Notes under the pieces: model-generated
What the model saw: the letters and a program-made list of their open reading frames with translations, nothing else
What the model was told of the DNA's origin: nothing
Databases searched by the model: none
Made by a program: the position numbers and the translations under genes
Source of the DNA: JAENVU01 sp038250905
GTDB taxonomy: Bacteria > Actinomycetota > Acidimicrobiia > IMCC26256 > JAENVU01
Direction of reading: 5' to 3'
NCBI GenBank assembly: GCA_038250905.1
Contig: JBBSBV010000014.1
Coordinates: 1-64,000 of the forward strand
Length of the DNA stretch: 64,000 nucleotides
Shown here: positions 9,001 to 17,256 of the stretch, in pieces
Layout of the letters: every line of letters begins with the position of its first letter
Numbering within the stretch: the stretch's first letter is position 1

Positions 9001-10813
9001 CGCGGGGTCCGGGGTTGCGTCCGTGACGGTCAGCGTTCGGCAGCTTTCGAGCGGCCTCTACTGGAACGGCTCGTCGTTCTCGAGCAGCAGCGAGTCGACC
9101 ATGAACCCGGGGGGCACCGCGAGCTGGAGTCAGGTCTTCGCGATCGGCAACTTCCCGCAGGGCGGGAGCTACACGGTGAAGGTCACCGCGACGGACAACG
9201 CCGGGAACGTATCGACGCTGAGCCGCCTCATGAACATCGACTACGACCCGGACCACACGTTGTTCGTGGGTGGGACGGGTGCCTCCGACGCCAACAACGG
9301 GCTGTGCCCGGTGTCCACGGCGTCCGGCTGCACCGGCCGGGGTACCGGAACCGGATCTTCCGGTCCCAAGGCGACCATCGGTGCCGCCGCCGGTCTGGCG
9401 ACGGCCACGCTGAACAACGTCGTGATCTCGGGCGGTTCGTACACCGGCACACTGACGCTCACGAACGCCAGCGCCCTGACGCTGACCGGCGGCTTCAGCC
9501 AGTCGAGCATCCTGCGGGCGACGCCGGGCGCGGTGAGCGGGCCCGGCACGACCAACGTCGTCACGATCACCGGTAACACCACTCCGGACGCAACCGGCGT
9601 GATCATCGATGCGAGCGCCGCCAACCGGACCGTCACGTTGAACCAGGTGGCCATCAACAGCGGGACCCCGGGAACGGGCGGAAGCGCCTACGGCGTGCGA
9701 GCGCTCGGGAGTAGCGGCGCGCCGACGGCGACGGTCACCCTCAACCGGGACGCGATCACCGCACAGGCCGGCGGTGCCGGAACCTCGGCGAGCAACAACG
9801 GCACGACCGCAACGGGTGGAACGAACGGCACCAACGGAACTGGCGGTTGTGACCATTGCGGGAGCACCGGCGGTAGTCCCGGGACCTCCGTCGTCTCCGG
9901 CGGAGCCGGGGGGAGCAACCCCGGTCGCTCGGGCGGGAACAACGGCGCAGCCGGAACCTCCGCCCCGTCTGGTGGTGCCGGAGGCGCCGCGTGGAGCGGC
10001 GGCTGCGTGGGTTACTACGGAGGCTGCAAGGGCACGAAGGGCTTCGGCGGTGGTGCCGGGGTGGCCGGTGCCTCGGGTGCTTCCGGGCCGGCCATCGACA
10101 GCGCGTACTCGACCGGCTTCACGCCGACCACCGGGAACGGTGGTGGCGGTGGTGCCGGCACGAACGGTGGCGGTGGCGGTGGCGGTGGTGCCGGAGGCGG
10201 TGGCTGCGACGGGACCTTCTGTGTCGGTGACTGGCTGAGCGGTGGTGCCGGTGGTGGTGCCGGCGGCGGGGGTGCCGGTGGCATCGGCGGCAACGCCGGG
10301 ACCGGTGCGGGTGGTTCCTTCGGCATCTACGCCTACCGTTCGACCGTCGTCACCGACGGGTTCACCACCATCACGACGGCCAACGGCGGCACCGGCGGCA
10401 ACGGCGGCAACGGCCAGACGGGTGGCACCGGCGGAAGCAGTGGCAACGGCGGCGTCGGGAACTGCACCGGCGGTTGCGCCAACGGCAGCAAGGCCGGTGG
10501 ATCGGGTGTCGGCGGTGGCGCGGCAGGGGCCGCAGGTGCGAACGGGAACGACGGCACCGACGGGTCCGGTTGTTGCAACGGCAACGGCGGCGGTGGCGGC
10601 AGCGGCGGTGGCGGTGGCGGTGGTGGTACCGGCGGTCGCGGTGGCGGTGGCGCGGGAGGCCCGAGTGTGGGCACGATCGTCAAGGGCGGCGGTACCTTCA
10701 CGATCACGGTCCCCAGTGCGACCCAGATCACCATCGGTGCCGGCGGTAGCGGCGGATCCGGTGGCAACAACGGGGCGACCGGGGTTGCCACCAAACAGAA
10801 GGCGGTGGCCTGA
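6038..10813 (+). CDS. Giant secreted protein: 8 FN3 domains, Ig-like, beta-helix-like, Gly-rich tail
   Basis: The predicted protein has 1591 residues. A signal peptide spans about 1-36 (basic RSLRRL, then a Val/Gly core). Residues about 37-835 form eight fibronectin type III domains of about 95-105 residues. Each has a cysteine pair 5-9 residues apart just before a C-[ST]-Y-R-V type strand (for example GPCAGVTTCSFRV, HNCGQGVSCTYRV). Two Ig-like domains follow (about 840-1070, both with the WAGNTG/NAGNVS turn). Next comes a beta-helix-like segment opening LFVGGTGASDANNG, then a PGRS-like glycine-rich region (about 1240-1591) carrying several Cys pairs. It is probably a surface adhesin or matrix protein. 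The GTG at 6038 was preferred because GGGGGG lies 9 bases upstream; GTG 6014 is possible. A second protein with a related tail (11291-15673) converges on it. Confidence 0.85.
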   Translation: MGAGVRSLRRLTTPVAVVVVGLGALVPMVTGGTAGALNVPTEPRSVTAVGGPTAGNMTVKWLSPANANGSTVIRYLLATAVDGGAFGAPVDVAKAHKVIGPCAGVTTCSFRVYATNSAGTSQPSTVATGTWLVPGKPTIGAVTGGPAVGKMSMTVRAPATNGGKAITGYLYDVQVNSAGPILGPFALPTGSPRQVPCSSTNPAGGCKFRVYAVNDVGTSVASAALAGVWNLPSTANISSLVPGRPVASATIGWNGPANTGGLPVTYTYEVSADGGAFTNGASSLPTSPRSAIVECTGTNNCSYRITAHNSKGAAPASAAVSTAFNPPGRVSNLVASVASVANLNLGTGSPTATATWGPPGAFGGLPVTSYDGRVCLGNCDESDPAWASATVVPLGNTNSWLSPCPADQITCSFQIRANNSIGAGPWGVSARMTPFAVTNVAAVTAAPAGNVTVTWAGPAEVGAGIDHIALYRCLTTSGCSNSANWSDTGLTIVGNPQTVTHNCGQGVSCTYRVVAIGSGGAGASASSSATAASGSTLPDAPSALTAATHPTTIGAVDLAWTAPSTSGSFPVTDYVFQRSVNSGAFSAPISMGTTGTTYTDPACGASNACTYKVAAVTAAGTGSYSNTATAEGANVPSAPPNLTATPGTALGAVDVAWQAPVDNGGRAVIGYQLERSLDGGSTWPTSFTLGTSLSYADGACGQGVACTYRVSAINSVGTGPVSNNATATGTNLGAPQSLTATTSVADGTTNLGGVDLSWAPPAMSTFPIASYEFRYQSDTGSGFGAFTAWTSTGTGTGTSFTHICALGNVNTTCRYEVRAIDTQNSTSVPSNQATAAGLTDHVAPAVTVTTPVNNSAAPSATPTFAGTAGNGVGDSATVNVTVKQGASTIRTFTVTRSGTAWLVGPTDWAASSPASLGDGTYTVSANQSDWAGNTGTSTARTFTVDSNAPTITITAPAAVGDTFASSGQVFNSGPILVWGGNLTGTSADAGSGVASVTVSVRQLSSGLYWNGSSFSSSSESTMNPGGTASWSQVFAIGNFPQGGSYTVKVTATDNAGNVSTLSRLMNIDYDPDHTLFVGGTGASDANNGLCPVSTASGCTGRGTGTGSSGPKATIGAAAGLATATLNNVVISGGSYTGTLTLTNASALTLTGGFSQSSILRATPGAVSGPGTTNVVTITGNTTPDATGVIIDASAANRTVTLNQVAINSGTPGTGGSAYGVRALGSSGAPTATVTLNRDAITAQAGGAGTSASNNGTTATGGTNGTNGTGGCDHCGSTGGSPGTSVVSGGAGGSNPGRSGGNNGAAGTSAPSGGAGGAAWSGGCVGYYGGCKGTKGFGGGAGVAGASGASGPAIDSAYSTGFTPTTGNGGGGGAGTNGGGGGGGGAGGGGCDGTFCVGDWLSGGAGGGAGGGGAGGIGGNAGTGAGGSFGIYAYRSTVVTDGFTTITTANGGTGGNGGNGQTGGTGGSSGNGGVGNCTGGCANGSKAGGSGVGGGAAGAAGANGNDGTDGSGCCNGNGGGGGSGGGGGGGGTGGRGGGGAGGPSVGTIVKGGGTFTITVPSATQITIGAGGSGGSGGNNGATGVATKQKAVA

Positions 10814-11235
10814 GCCTCCGGGCTCGAGCCCACGGACTTCGATCGAAGCGTGACCCGCGCCCGGGTCGGAGCACCAGTTCCTGCACTCGCGTGTGGTCGT
10901 CGGTTCCGGCTCGGAGCTGATCCGACCGAACCGCGGCGGGAGCCGCGCCGCGCGCCGCGGTGCACTCGGCCGGTGGGGGCTGGAGGACGGCGGCCCTGGC
11001 GTCCGGCTTGGCGATGACGGTTCGTCGTCGCCGAAGGCGGGTCGGGTCCGCGCGTCCGTTCACGACGATGGGCACGTCCGGCCCACCGCGGCTGCGTCGG
11101 GATTCGGCACCGAGGGGAGGACGCCGCCGACCGCCCGGGGCCGACCGCGTGCGATGGACCCCTCGGGTCGCGCGGCCTCGGCGTCGGGACACCCGAGCCC
11201 GATCGTGAATCGGCACGGATGCGGCAGGAAAACCG
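10814..11235. other. Non-coding gap between two convergent giant genes
   Basis: This stretch lies between the stop of the eight-FN3 protein and the terminator of the opposing gene. Open frames here are low-complexity Arg/Pro/Gly translations without ribosome sites or recognisable domains. The palindrome GGGCTCGAGCCC at 10820-10831, just after the stop, could help end the forward transcript but has no T-run. No RNA gene was recognised. Confidence 0.5.
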
Positions 11236-11267
11236 GAGGCCCGCCATCCGGAAGGACGGCGGGCCTC
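11228..11267 (-). terminator. Rho-independent terminator of the Calx-beta giant gene
   Basis: Read on the minus strand, the 10-base stem GAGGCCCGCC/GGCGGGCCTC (11236-11267, 12-base loop) is followed by CGGTTTTCC. It begins 24 bases past the stop at 11291. The stem is perfect and the T-run lies only on the minus-strand side, so it should act on that gene only. Confidence 0.75.
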
Positions 11268-11290
11268 GAGTCGCGATGCGTGCCGTACGA

Positions 11291-14200
11291 CTACGGGGTG
11301 CAGGTGGTGCCGTCGTACTTCGTGCAGACGAGTCCGACGTTGCCCGGCGCGCCGTTCCCACCGGACGGTCCGGCACCACCGGCGCTGCCGGGGGCGATGC
11401 TCCCGCAGATCAGGGTGCAGATGGTGCCGCTCCCCCCGTCGGTGCCACCGTTCCCACCGGAGCCTCCGTTACCGCCCAGGCCCCCGACGCCCGGCAGCGC
11501 CGCAGAGTTGCTGACGCTCGTGGAGCTGGAGGTGACGGTCACGCTGCCCGCCCCCAGCCGCATGATCCCGATCGACGGTCCGCCGGAGGCGCCGCCGCCA
11601 CCGCCGCCGCCTGCGCCGCCACCGCCGCCGCCACCACCGGCACCGTTGCCGCCGAGGGTCTGGGAGAACGCGTTGCCGCCGCTGCCGGCGCCGCTGCCGT
11701 TCCCACCGGCGGCGCCGTCACCGCCGCGTCCGCCGGCACCGGCGGTCAGGACCGTGTTGGTCACCGAGACGGATGCGTTGAACGCGTAGACCGCGAATGA
11801 GCCCCCACCGGGGGTCCCGGTACCGCCGCCACCACCGGAAGAACCACCGGCACCGCCGCCACCGCCACGCCCGCCGTTGACGCCGAAGCCGGTACCGCCG
11901 CCGCCGCCACCGCCGCCACCGCCACCACCGGCGGTGCCGTTACCACCGGCAACACCGCCGCGGCCGAGCCAGGTGGATCCCGCGAGCCCGGGGTCGTTCG
12001 CGCCGCCATTACCGGCGGCACCCGAGGTTCCGGAACCGCCGCCCGTACCTCCGCCACCGGCAGTCCCGGACGTGAACGAACCGCTACCACCGGCACCACC
12101 GGCTGCGCCGCCGCCGCCGTTGCCACCGTTCTTGCCGCCGTCGGCCGAGAACGCGTACCCCTGGCCGCCCCCGCCCCCGTAGCCGGCTGCGGCCAGGCCC
12201 GTCCCGCCACAGCTCGAGCCGTTCGGGATCATGCCGTTGCCGTCACCGGTGAACCAGGCGGTTCCATCGGCGCCCCGACACCCGTCCACCGTGGCGCTCG
12301 CACCCGGACTCGCCGAGGCGACCCCGTTCATGGCATCGGTGGCCGTCGCCTTGGAGTTGTTGATCGTCACGGTGGCGAGACTCGATCCGCTCGCGCCGAT
12401 CGCTCGCACGCCGTACACGCTGGCCCCGGCGCCGAGGCCCGTGTTCAGGCCGGTCATGCTCAGCGCGTCGAGGGTGACGGTCACACCGCCGCTGACCGTG
12501 ATCGCCTGGGGTACCCCGGTGATCTGGGTCTGGGTGCGGTCGGGTGTCCCGGTGAGCCCGGCGCTACCGAGGCGGCTCCACCCGGAGAACTGGTCGAAGC
12601 CGCCGAGCACGCTCACGTCGCTCGCGATCGTGAAGCCACTTCCCGATGCATAGGAACCCGTCGCCACCGCGATCTGGGGCCGGCTCTGCGCGCCCGCGGT
12701 CGTGGCCGCGGCGGTGACGGTGAGCTTCGGCGATGCCGGAGTCCCGGGGTTCGCGTCGCTGCCGAACGGTGACACGAAGACGGCGTTGCGCACCTCGAAC
12801 GTGACCGGCGGGCTCGTGGAGGTGTTGCCGGCCCAGTCGGTCTGGGAACTCTGCACGGTGTACACCCCCGGCGCGAGCGTCGGGCTCAGCGACCAGGATC
12901 CGCCCGACGGCGTGACCGACGCGGTCAGTGTGGGTGCCATGTTCGTGCACGAACACGGGTAGATGTTCACCGGCACGGCCGCGACGTCACCGGCGGCGAA
13001 CCCGGCGTTGCCGTCGATCTGGGTGCCGCCGTTGGTGCCGGCGTTCCCGTGGTTCGAGGGTGTCTCCACCGACAAGACGGGCGCGGTCGTGTCCGTCGGC
13101 GCGAACGCGGTGGCGATGGTGCTCGCGTCGCTCGTGCCCTTCGCGTTGCGGGCTCGCACCTGGTAGGTGCAGGTCGAGCCGGCGCCGCACGAGTCGACGT
13201 GGAAGGTGGTGGTGCCGCCGGTCGTGGCCCACGGCCCGTAGGTGGTGCCGCCGTCGGTCGACGAGTGGATCTCGTAACCCGTCAGAGGCCAGTCGGCCAA
13301 GGGGGTGGTCGACGGACTCCACGTGAGCTCGACGCCGCCGAGGCGCTGCATGGAGGCGGTCGCGGCCAGTGCGCCGGGCGTGGTCGGCAGCGGGTTGTCG
13401 TTGTCGAGGATCGTCACGGTCCCGTTGACCCGACCGGCCGCGACGTTGGTGAGGTTCGTCAGGGCCAGCCCGAATGATTCGTCCCCCTCGGCGATGACGT
13501 CGTTCTTGATCGTGATGACGATCTTCTTGAAGTAGGTGCCGGTCAGGAACGTGAGCTTCTTGTTGGTGATCGGGAGGTAGTCGGCGGTCGTCGCCGAGCC
13601 CGCGATCGTCGAGAGATTCGCGCTCAGCGGTGCCGTGGCCTTGACGTTCAACGACACGGTGGCGGTGATCTTGGTGGTGAGCGTGTCGCCTTCGGTCACG
13701 GTGACGTCACCGACGGAGATCTTGGGTGAGACGCCGACCGGGTCGTCGTCGATGATCGTGCCGATGGCCACCGGGGTCCCGAGCGCAGCCGCGAAGGGGC
13801 TGGTCAGGGTGACGGTGAAGCTCTCGTTCCCCTCCCCGACGGTGTCGCCGAAGATCGGGACCACGATGTTCTTCGACGTCTTGCCGGCCTCGATCACCAC
13901 CTGCTTGTTGATCTGCGAGGTGTAGTCGACGCCGGGCGTCGCGTTCACCGGCGCGGTCGTGTAGCGCGCGGTCACCGGCGTCGATGCGACGCGATCGAGT
14001 GCAACCGTGAAGGTGAGCGCCTTCGAACCGGTGTCACCTTCGACGACGCTCGCGCTGCCGATGGAGATCACGGGTGGGTGGGTCTCGTTGTCGATGATCG
14101 TGCCGGGCGCGTTCGCGGACTGCGCGTTGATCGTGTTGGTGGCGGTGAAGGTGAAGGTCTCGGCGTCCGCCTCGAAGACGATGTCATCGAGGACCGGCAC

Positions 14201-15673
14201 GTTCACCGTCGCGGATGTCGAGCCGGTGGGGATCGTCGTGGTCCCGCTGGTCGGCGTGTAGTCGGCACCGGCAGTCGCGTGGTTGGGCCCGGCGGTGTCG
14301 GACGTGGCGTAGTTGACCGGGACCGGTCCGGGTGCGGGGCCGGCGAGGGAGATGGTCACCGGCACCGAGGCGCCGGGGCCTTCCGTGGCGGACCCGGCCT
14401 CGACCCGGAGCGCAGGCTGGTCGTCGTCCTTGATCCGCCCGGCGGTCAACGGACTCGCGATGACCGCATGGGTGACCCCGGACAACGCCAGGTTGAAGGA
14501 CTCTGCCGGCTCGTAGGTGCTGTCATTGCGAAGCCCCACGTTCACGGTCTGGACCTGGGATCCGCCCGGGAGGAACGTGAGAGTTCCTCCGGCCGGGAAG
14601 TAGTCCGTGGTGGAGTTGGCGGAGTCGTCCTGCGTGGCGTAGTTGACGGTGACCGCCTGGGACGTGGGCCGCGACAGCGACACCTTGAACGGGACCTGGC
14701 CGGAGGCGCCCTCGGTGCCCCAGCCGCCCTTGACCGAGATCGACGGGTCGTCGGCGACGGTATAGGTGGTGGACGCGCTGGTCGCCGGGTTGTGGGCCAC
14801 GTCGGTGGCGCTGACCATGAAGGTGTGGACACCGACGGTGGAGGTGTCGATGGCCGCGCCGACCGGCACCGAACCGCTACAGGTCGCCACGCCACTACCG
14901 AAGGGACCGTCGTTGCAGGAGTATGCGGCGGGCACGGTGGCGTTCTGTGCGTAGGTGGCGCCATCGGGCGGCGTCGTGATGGTGATGGCCGGCCCGGTGG
15001 TGTCGGGCGGGACGATGGTGGTGGTGGCGAGCGCCGGCGACGAACTCGGGTAGCAGTTCGTCGGCAGGGAGGCGCTTCCGAGCGGGGAGGGGAGGGTCGC
15101 GTTGGCGACGAACTCCAGCCCGGGGCTGGAGTACGAGGTGCCGCCGAGGCGGACCTGGATGGCGGACAGCGTCGCGCCGGTGGCGCGCAGATTCAGGTTG
15201 ATCGCCGGGAACTGGAAGGCGTTGCCGGGCGAAATCGGCCCGTGCACCTGCATGATGATCTCGCTGCCGGACTGGAGCACCGGCGGCGACCCGAGGGTCC
15301 CGTACCCGAATCCGCCGGAGATCGAGAACCCGAGCAGCGTCGCGTTGGCGGGGATCGGCACATGGATCCGGAAGTCCTGGACCGAGTTGAGCGTTGCCCC
15401 GCTGCCCGCGTCCGAGGAGAGGTTGTCCGGTGCGGGTTGCACGCTCATCGTGAGGGTGTTGCCTTGCGCCACCGCGGCCGGTGCCGTGCCGATCGTCTGT
15501 TGTACCCGGGTCGAGACCGAGGTCCCGACGACCGGGATGTTCGTGGTCTGGCACGAGAGGGGCACGCCGACGGTGTCGGCGCCGGCCGGTGTGGCCACCA
15601 CCGCCCCGACCGCCAAGAACGCCGTTGAGCTCATGGCGACAGTCGCCAGAATCGCGCCGAACTTGGTACGCAT
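11291..15673 (-). CDS. Giant secreted protein: 4 Calx-beta domains, FN3, Ig-like, Gly-rich tail
   Basis: The 1460-residue protein has a clear signal peptide (about 1-32, ending TPAGA). An N-terminal beta-rich domain with PxxNLNLR follows, then an Ig/HYR-like domain (about 215-300). Four Calx-beta domains (about 305-765) show the hallmark VEGDT/TEG openings, DY-x-P strands and acidic I-x-DDD or I-x-DND ends, which in this family bind calcium. One FN3 domain (about 765-860) has the same Cys pair as the neighbour protein (DSCGAGSTCTYQV). Then come an Ig-like domain with DWAGNT, a segment opening AVFVSPFGSDANPGTPA, and a Gly-rich tail from about 1140 with several cysteines. ATG at 15673 has GGGGGG 6 bases upstream. 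Likely a calcium-dependent surface adhesin; a partner or relative of the convergent gene at 6038-10813. Confidence 0.85.
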   Translation of the reverse strand: MRTKFGAILATVAMSSTAFLAVGAVVATPAGADTVGVPLSCQTTNIPVVGTSVSTRVQQTIGTAPAAVAQGNTLTMSVQPAPDNLSSDAGSGATLNSVQDFRIHVPIPANATLLGFSISGGFGYGTLGSPPVLQSGSEIIMQVHGPISPGNAFQFPAINLNLRATGATLSAIQVRLGGTSYSSPGLEFVANATLPSPLGSASLPTNCYPSSSPALATTTIVPPDTTGPAITITTPPDGATYAQNATVPAAYSCNDGPFGSGVATCSGSVPVGAAIDTSTVGVHTFMVSATDVAHNPATSASTTYTVADDPSISVKGGWGTEGASGQVPFKVSLSRPTSQAVTVNYATQDDSANSTTDYFPAGGTLTFLPGGSQVQTVNVGLRNDSTYEPAESFNLALSGVTHAVIASPLTAGRIKDDDQPALRVEAGSATEGPGASVPVTISLAGPAPGPVPVNYATSDTAGPNHATAGADYTPTSGTTTIPTGSTSATVNVPVLDDIVFEADAETFTFTATNTINAQSANAPGTIIDNETHPPVISIGSASVVEGDTGSKALTFTVALDRVASTPVTARYTTAPVNATPGVDYTSQINKQVVIEAGKTSKNIVVPIFGDTVGEGNESFTVTLTSPFAAALGTPVAIGTIIDDDPVGVSPKISVGDVTVTEGDTLTTKITATVSLNVKATAPLSANLSTIAGSATTADYLPITNKKLTFLTGTYFKKIVITIKNDVIAEGDESFGLALTNLTNVAAGRVNGTVTILDNDNPLPTTPGALAATASMQRLGGVELTWSPSTTPLADWPLTGYEIHSSTDGGTTYGPWATTGGTTTFHVDSCGAGSTCTYQVRARNAKGTSDASTIATAFAPTDTTAPVLSVETPSNHGNAGTNGGTQIDGNAGFAAGDVAAVPVNIYPCSCTNMAPTLTASVTPSGGSWSLSPTLAPGVYTVQSSQTDWAGNTSTSPPVTFEVRNAVFVSPFGSDANPGTPASPKLTVTAAATTAGAQSRPQIAVATGSYASGSGFTIASDVSVLGGFDQFSGWSRLGSAGLTGTPDRTQTQITGVPQAITVSGGVTVTLDALSMTGLNTGLGAGASVYGVRAIGASGSSLATVTINNSKATATDAMNGVASASPGASATVDGCRGADGTAWFTGDGNGMIPNGSSCGGTGLAAAGYGGGGGQGYAFSADGGKNGGNGGGGAAGGAGGSGSFTSGTAGGGGTGGGSGTSGAAGNGGANDPGLAGSTWLGRGGVAGGNGTAGGGGGGGGGGGGTGFGVNGGRGGGGGAGGSSGGGGGTGTPGGGSFAVYAFNASVSVTNTVLTAGAGGRGGDGAAGGNGSGAGSGGNAFSQTLGGNGAGGGGGGGGAGGGGGGGASGGPSIGIMRLGAGSVTVTSSSTSVSNSAALPGVGGLGGNGGSGGNGGTDGGSGTICTLICGSIAPGSAGGAGPSGGNGAPGNVGLVCTKYDGTTCTP

Positions 15674-15693
15674 GTGGTCCCCCCAGGAAACGC

Positions 15694-15734
15694 CCAGACT
15701 GGGGCGGGATCCTAGGGCCCGGGCATCAGTCTGG
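15694..15734 (-). other. Hairpin in the leader of the Calx-beta giant gene
   Basis: CCAGACTG and CAGTCTGG pair perfectly (8 bp) around a 25-base loop, 20 bases upstream of the start codon and just above the GGGGGG ribosome site. It could be the terminator of the solute-binding protein gene that ends at 15776, or a 5'-leader structure. No known riboswitch class was recognised. Confidence 0.35.
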
Positions 15735-15775
15735 CCAGTGAATCCGGAGGTTCGTCGGGCACCGCGGAGGGGGTT

Positions 15776-17077
15776 TCAGGGCCCCGATCCGTCGACCAGG
15801 ATCTGGAAGGACGGCGGGAGCAGTTCCGGTCGCCCGTCACCGCCGAAGAGCCAGACGTCGTACGCCCCGGAACCGGGTTCGAACCGCCGCCAGCGGTCGT
15901 ATTTCGAGGCCGCGCCCCGGTAGTGGATGCTCTTGTGGGCCCGCAGGGCGGTCACGCAGTCCGCGAATGTGGAGCAATCCGTCGATCCGGTCAGGTTTGC
16001 CGCGAAATGATCACTGATCGCGGCCGGATCGTCGGACCGGGCCGCGACCGCGGCCAGGCCGACCAGGATCGTGCAGTCGTAGGTGCTGGCCGAGAAGAAC
16101 GGTTCGACGCCGATCGCGAAGAGTTGGGCATTGAAGGGGTGGTCGATGCCTGCCGGGGAGCCGGCGGGGGTCGTGCCCTTCATGGCGGCGAGCGCCGCCG
16201 GGTTGGCCGGATCCACCAGCGCCGCGAGGTCGCCGCTCTGCAGGCCGTCGGACCCGTACGTCGGCAGCTGGCCCGGACCCTTCCCGGCATCGATGAGGGC
16301 GCGCAGGATGGGGGCGCTCGCGGCCGGGAACCCCAGCACCACCACCGAATCCGGATTCCGTTGCAGCGCCCGCCGGACGACGGCAGTGGGGTTGGCGCCC
16401 GCCGCGAACGTGACCACCGCTCCGGCCTGGACCCCGCGGGCGTGCAGCGCGCTCACGGTCGCGGTCGCGAGCGGCGCGGTGTATTCGTCCCGCGGCGCCG
16501 CGATCACGACCGGGCGGTGGTGCCCGTCGCCGACGACGAGTGACGCGAGCGCGCCCGACTGCAGGACGTCGGGCGGCGCGGTCCGGAAATACCGGCCACT
16601 GCGCGCGGCCGCTCGGGTGAGCGGCCCGTACGTGTTCGACCCGGAGCACATCACCACGGGCGCGCGGCGGGCGTCGTCCATGAGTGCGAGGGCGAGTTCC
16701 GAGGTCGACGGACCCACCACCGCGTCGACGTGGTGGACATCGACCAGGTCGCGGAGCGCCGCGGTGCCCGCCGCGGTCGCGGAGCCGTCATCGGCGACGG
16801 TCAGCGCGATCGGATGGCCGTTGACGCCGCCGGAGAAGTTCATCTCGTCGACCGCGAGCTTCACCGGGGCGGTGAACGAGTCGGCGATCGTGGCGATGGG
16901 TCCGGTGAGCGCGGCGAGCTGGCCGATCGCGAGCGCGCCGTCGGCGCCCGCCCGGGCCGTGGTCGTCGAGGTGGTGGTCGACCGCGCCGCTTTGGGTCCG
17001 GCGCCGCTCGAACACCCGGTGATCGCCACGATGCCGAGTGCGGCACCGATGAGTACCGGTCGGTACGGACGCGCCAC
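15776..17077 (-). CDS. ABC-type solute-binding lipoprotein, LivJ-like (Peripla_BP_6)
   Basis: The 433-residue protein begins with a lipoprotein signal (LGIVAITGCSSG, lipobox TGC), then a Ser/Thr-rich linker and a type I periplasmic binding fold. Recognisable elements are IGQLAALTGPIA, AVDEMNFSGGVNGHPI, VDAVVGPSTSELALALMDDA and TYGSDGLQSGDLAAL. Family members bind branched-chain amino acids, amides or other small solutes, and feed ABC permeases or sensors. No permease is nearby, so ligand and partner are unknown. GTG at 17077 was chosen because GGAGGTCTC stands directly before it and the lipobox then falls at a normal distance; an in-frame ATG 40 codons upstream would give an implausibly long n-region. 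It diverges from the delta-60 repeat gene. Confidence 0.85.
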   Translation of the reverse strand: MARPYRPVLIGAALGIVAITGCSSGAGPKAARSTTTSTTTARAGADGALAIGQLAALTGPIATIADSFTAPVKLAVDEMNFSGGVNGHPIALTVADDGSATAAGTAALRDLVDVHHVDAVVGPSTSELALALMDDARRAPVVMCSGSNTYGPLTRAAARSGRYFRTAPPDVLQSGALASLVVGDGHHRPVVIAAPRDEYTAPLATATVSALHARGVQAGAVVTFAAGANPTAVVRRALQRNPDSVVVLGFPAASAPILRALIDAGKGPGQLPTYGSDGLQSGDLAALVDPANPAALAAMKGTTPAGSPAGIDHPFNAQLFAIGVEPFFSASTYDCTILVGLAAVAARSDDPAAISDHFAANLTGSTDCSTFADCVTALRAHKSIHYRGAASKYDRWRRFEPGSGAYDVWLFGGDGRPELLPPSFQILVDGSGP

Positions 17078-17256
17078 GAGACCTCCAACTGCGAATGATT
17101 CGACGCGCACCCTACCGAGCGTCGATCGTCGCGTCCGGCCGCTCGCCGGCAACTTTCCGGGCCCCGGTTTCAGATCTCGACCCCGGTCTGCCGACAACTC
17201 CTCCGAGCGCCGAGTGCGCCCGATAAGGAGGATTTGTCACGCTTCGCCGTCGTCGC

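Noticed and set aside
9900..10700. Tandem-repeat or CRISPR-like array
   Set aside because: The repeats encode a glycine-rich protein tail, vary in length, and keep the reading frame.
10814..11235. Small genes in the gap between the two giant genes
   Set aside because: All frames are low complexity with no ribosome sites.
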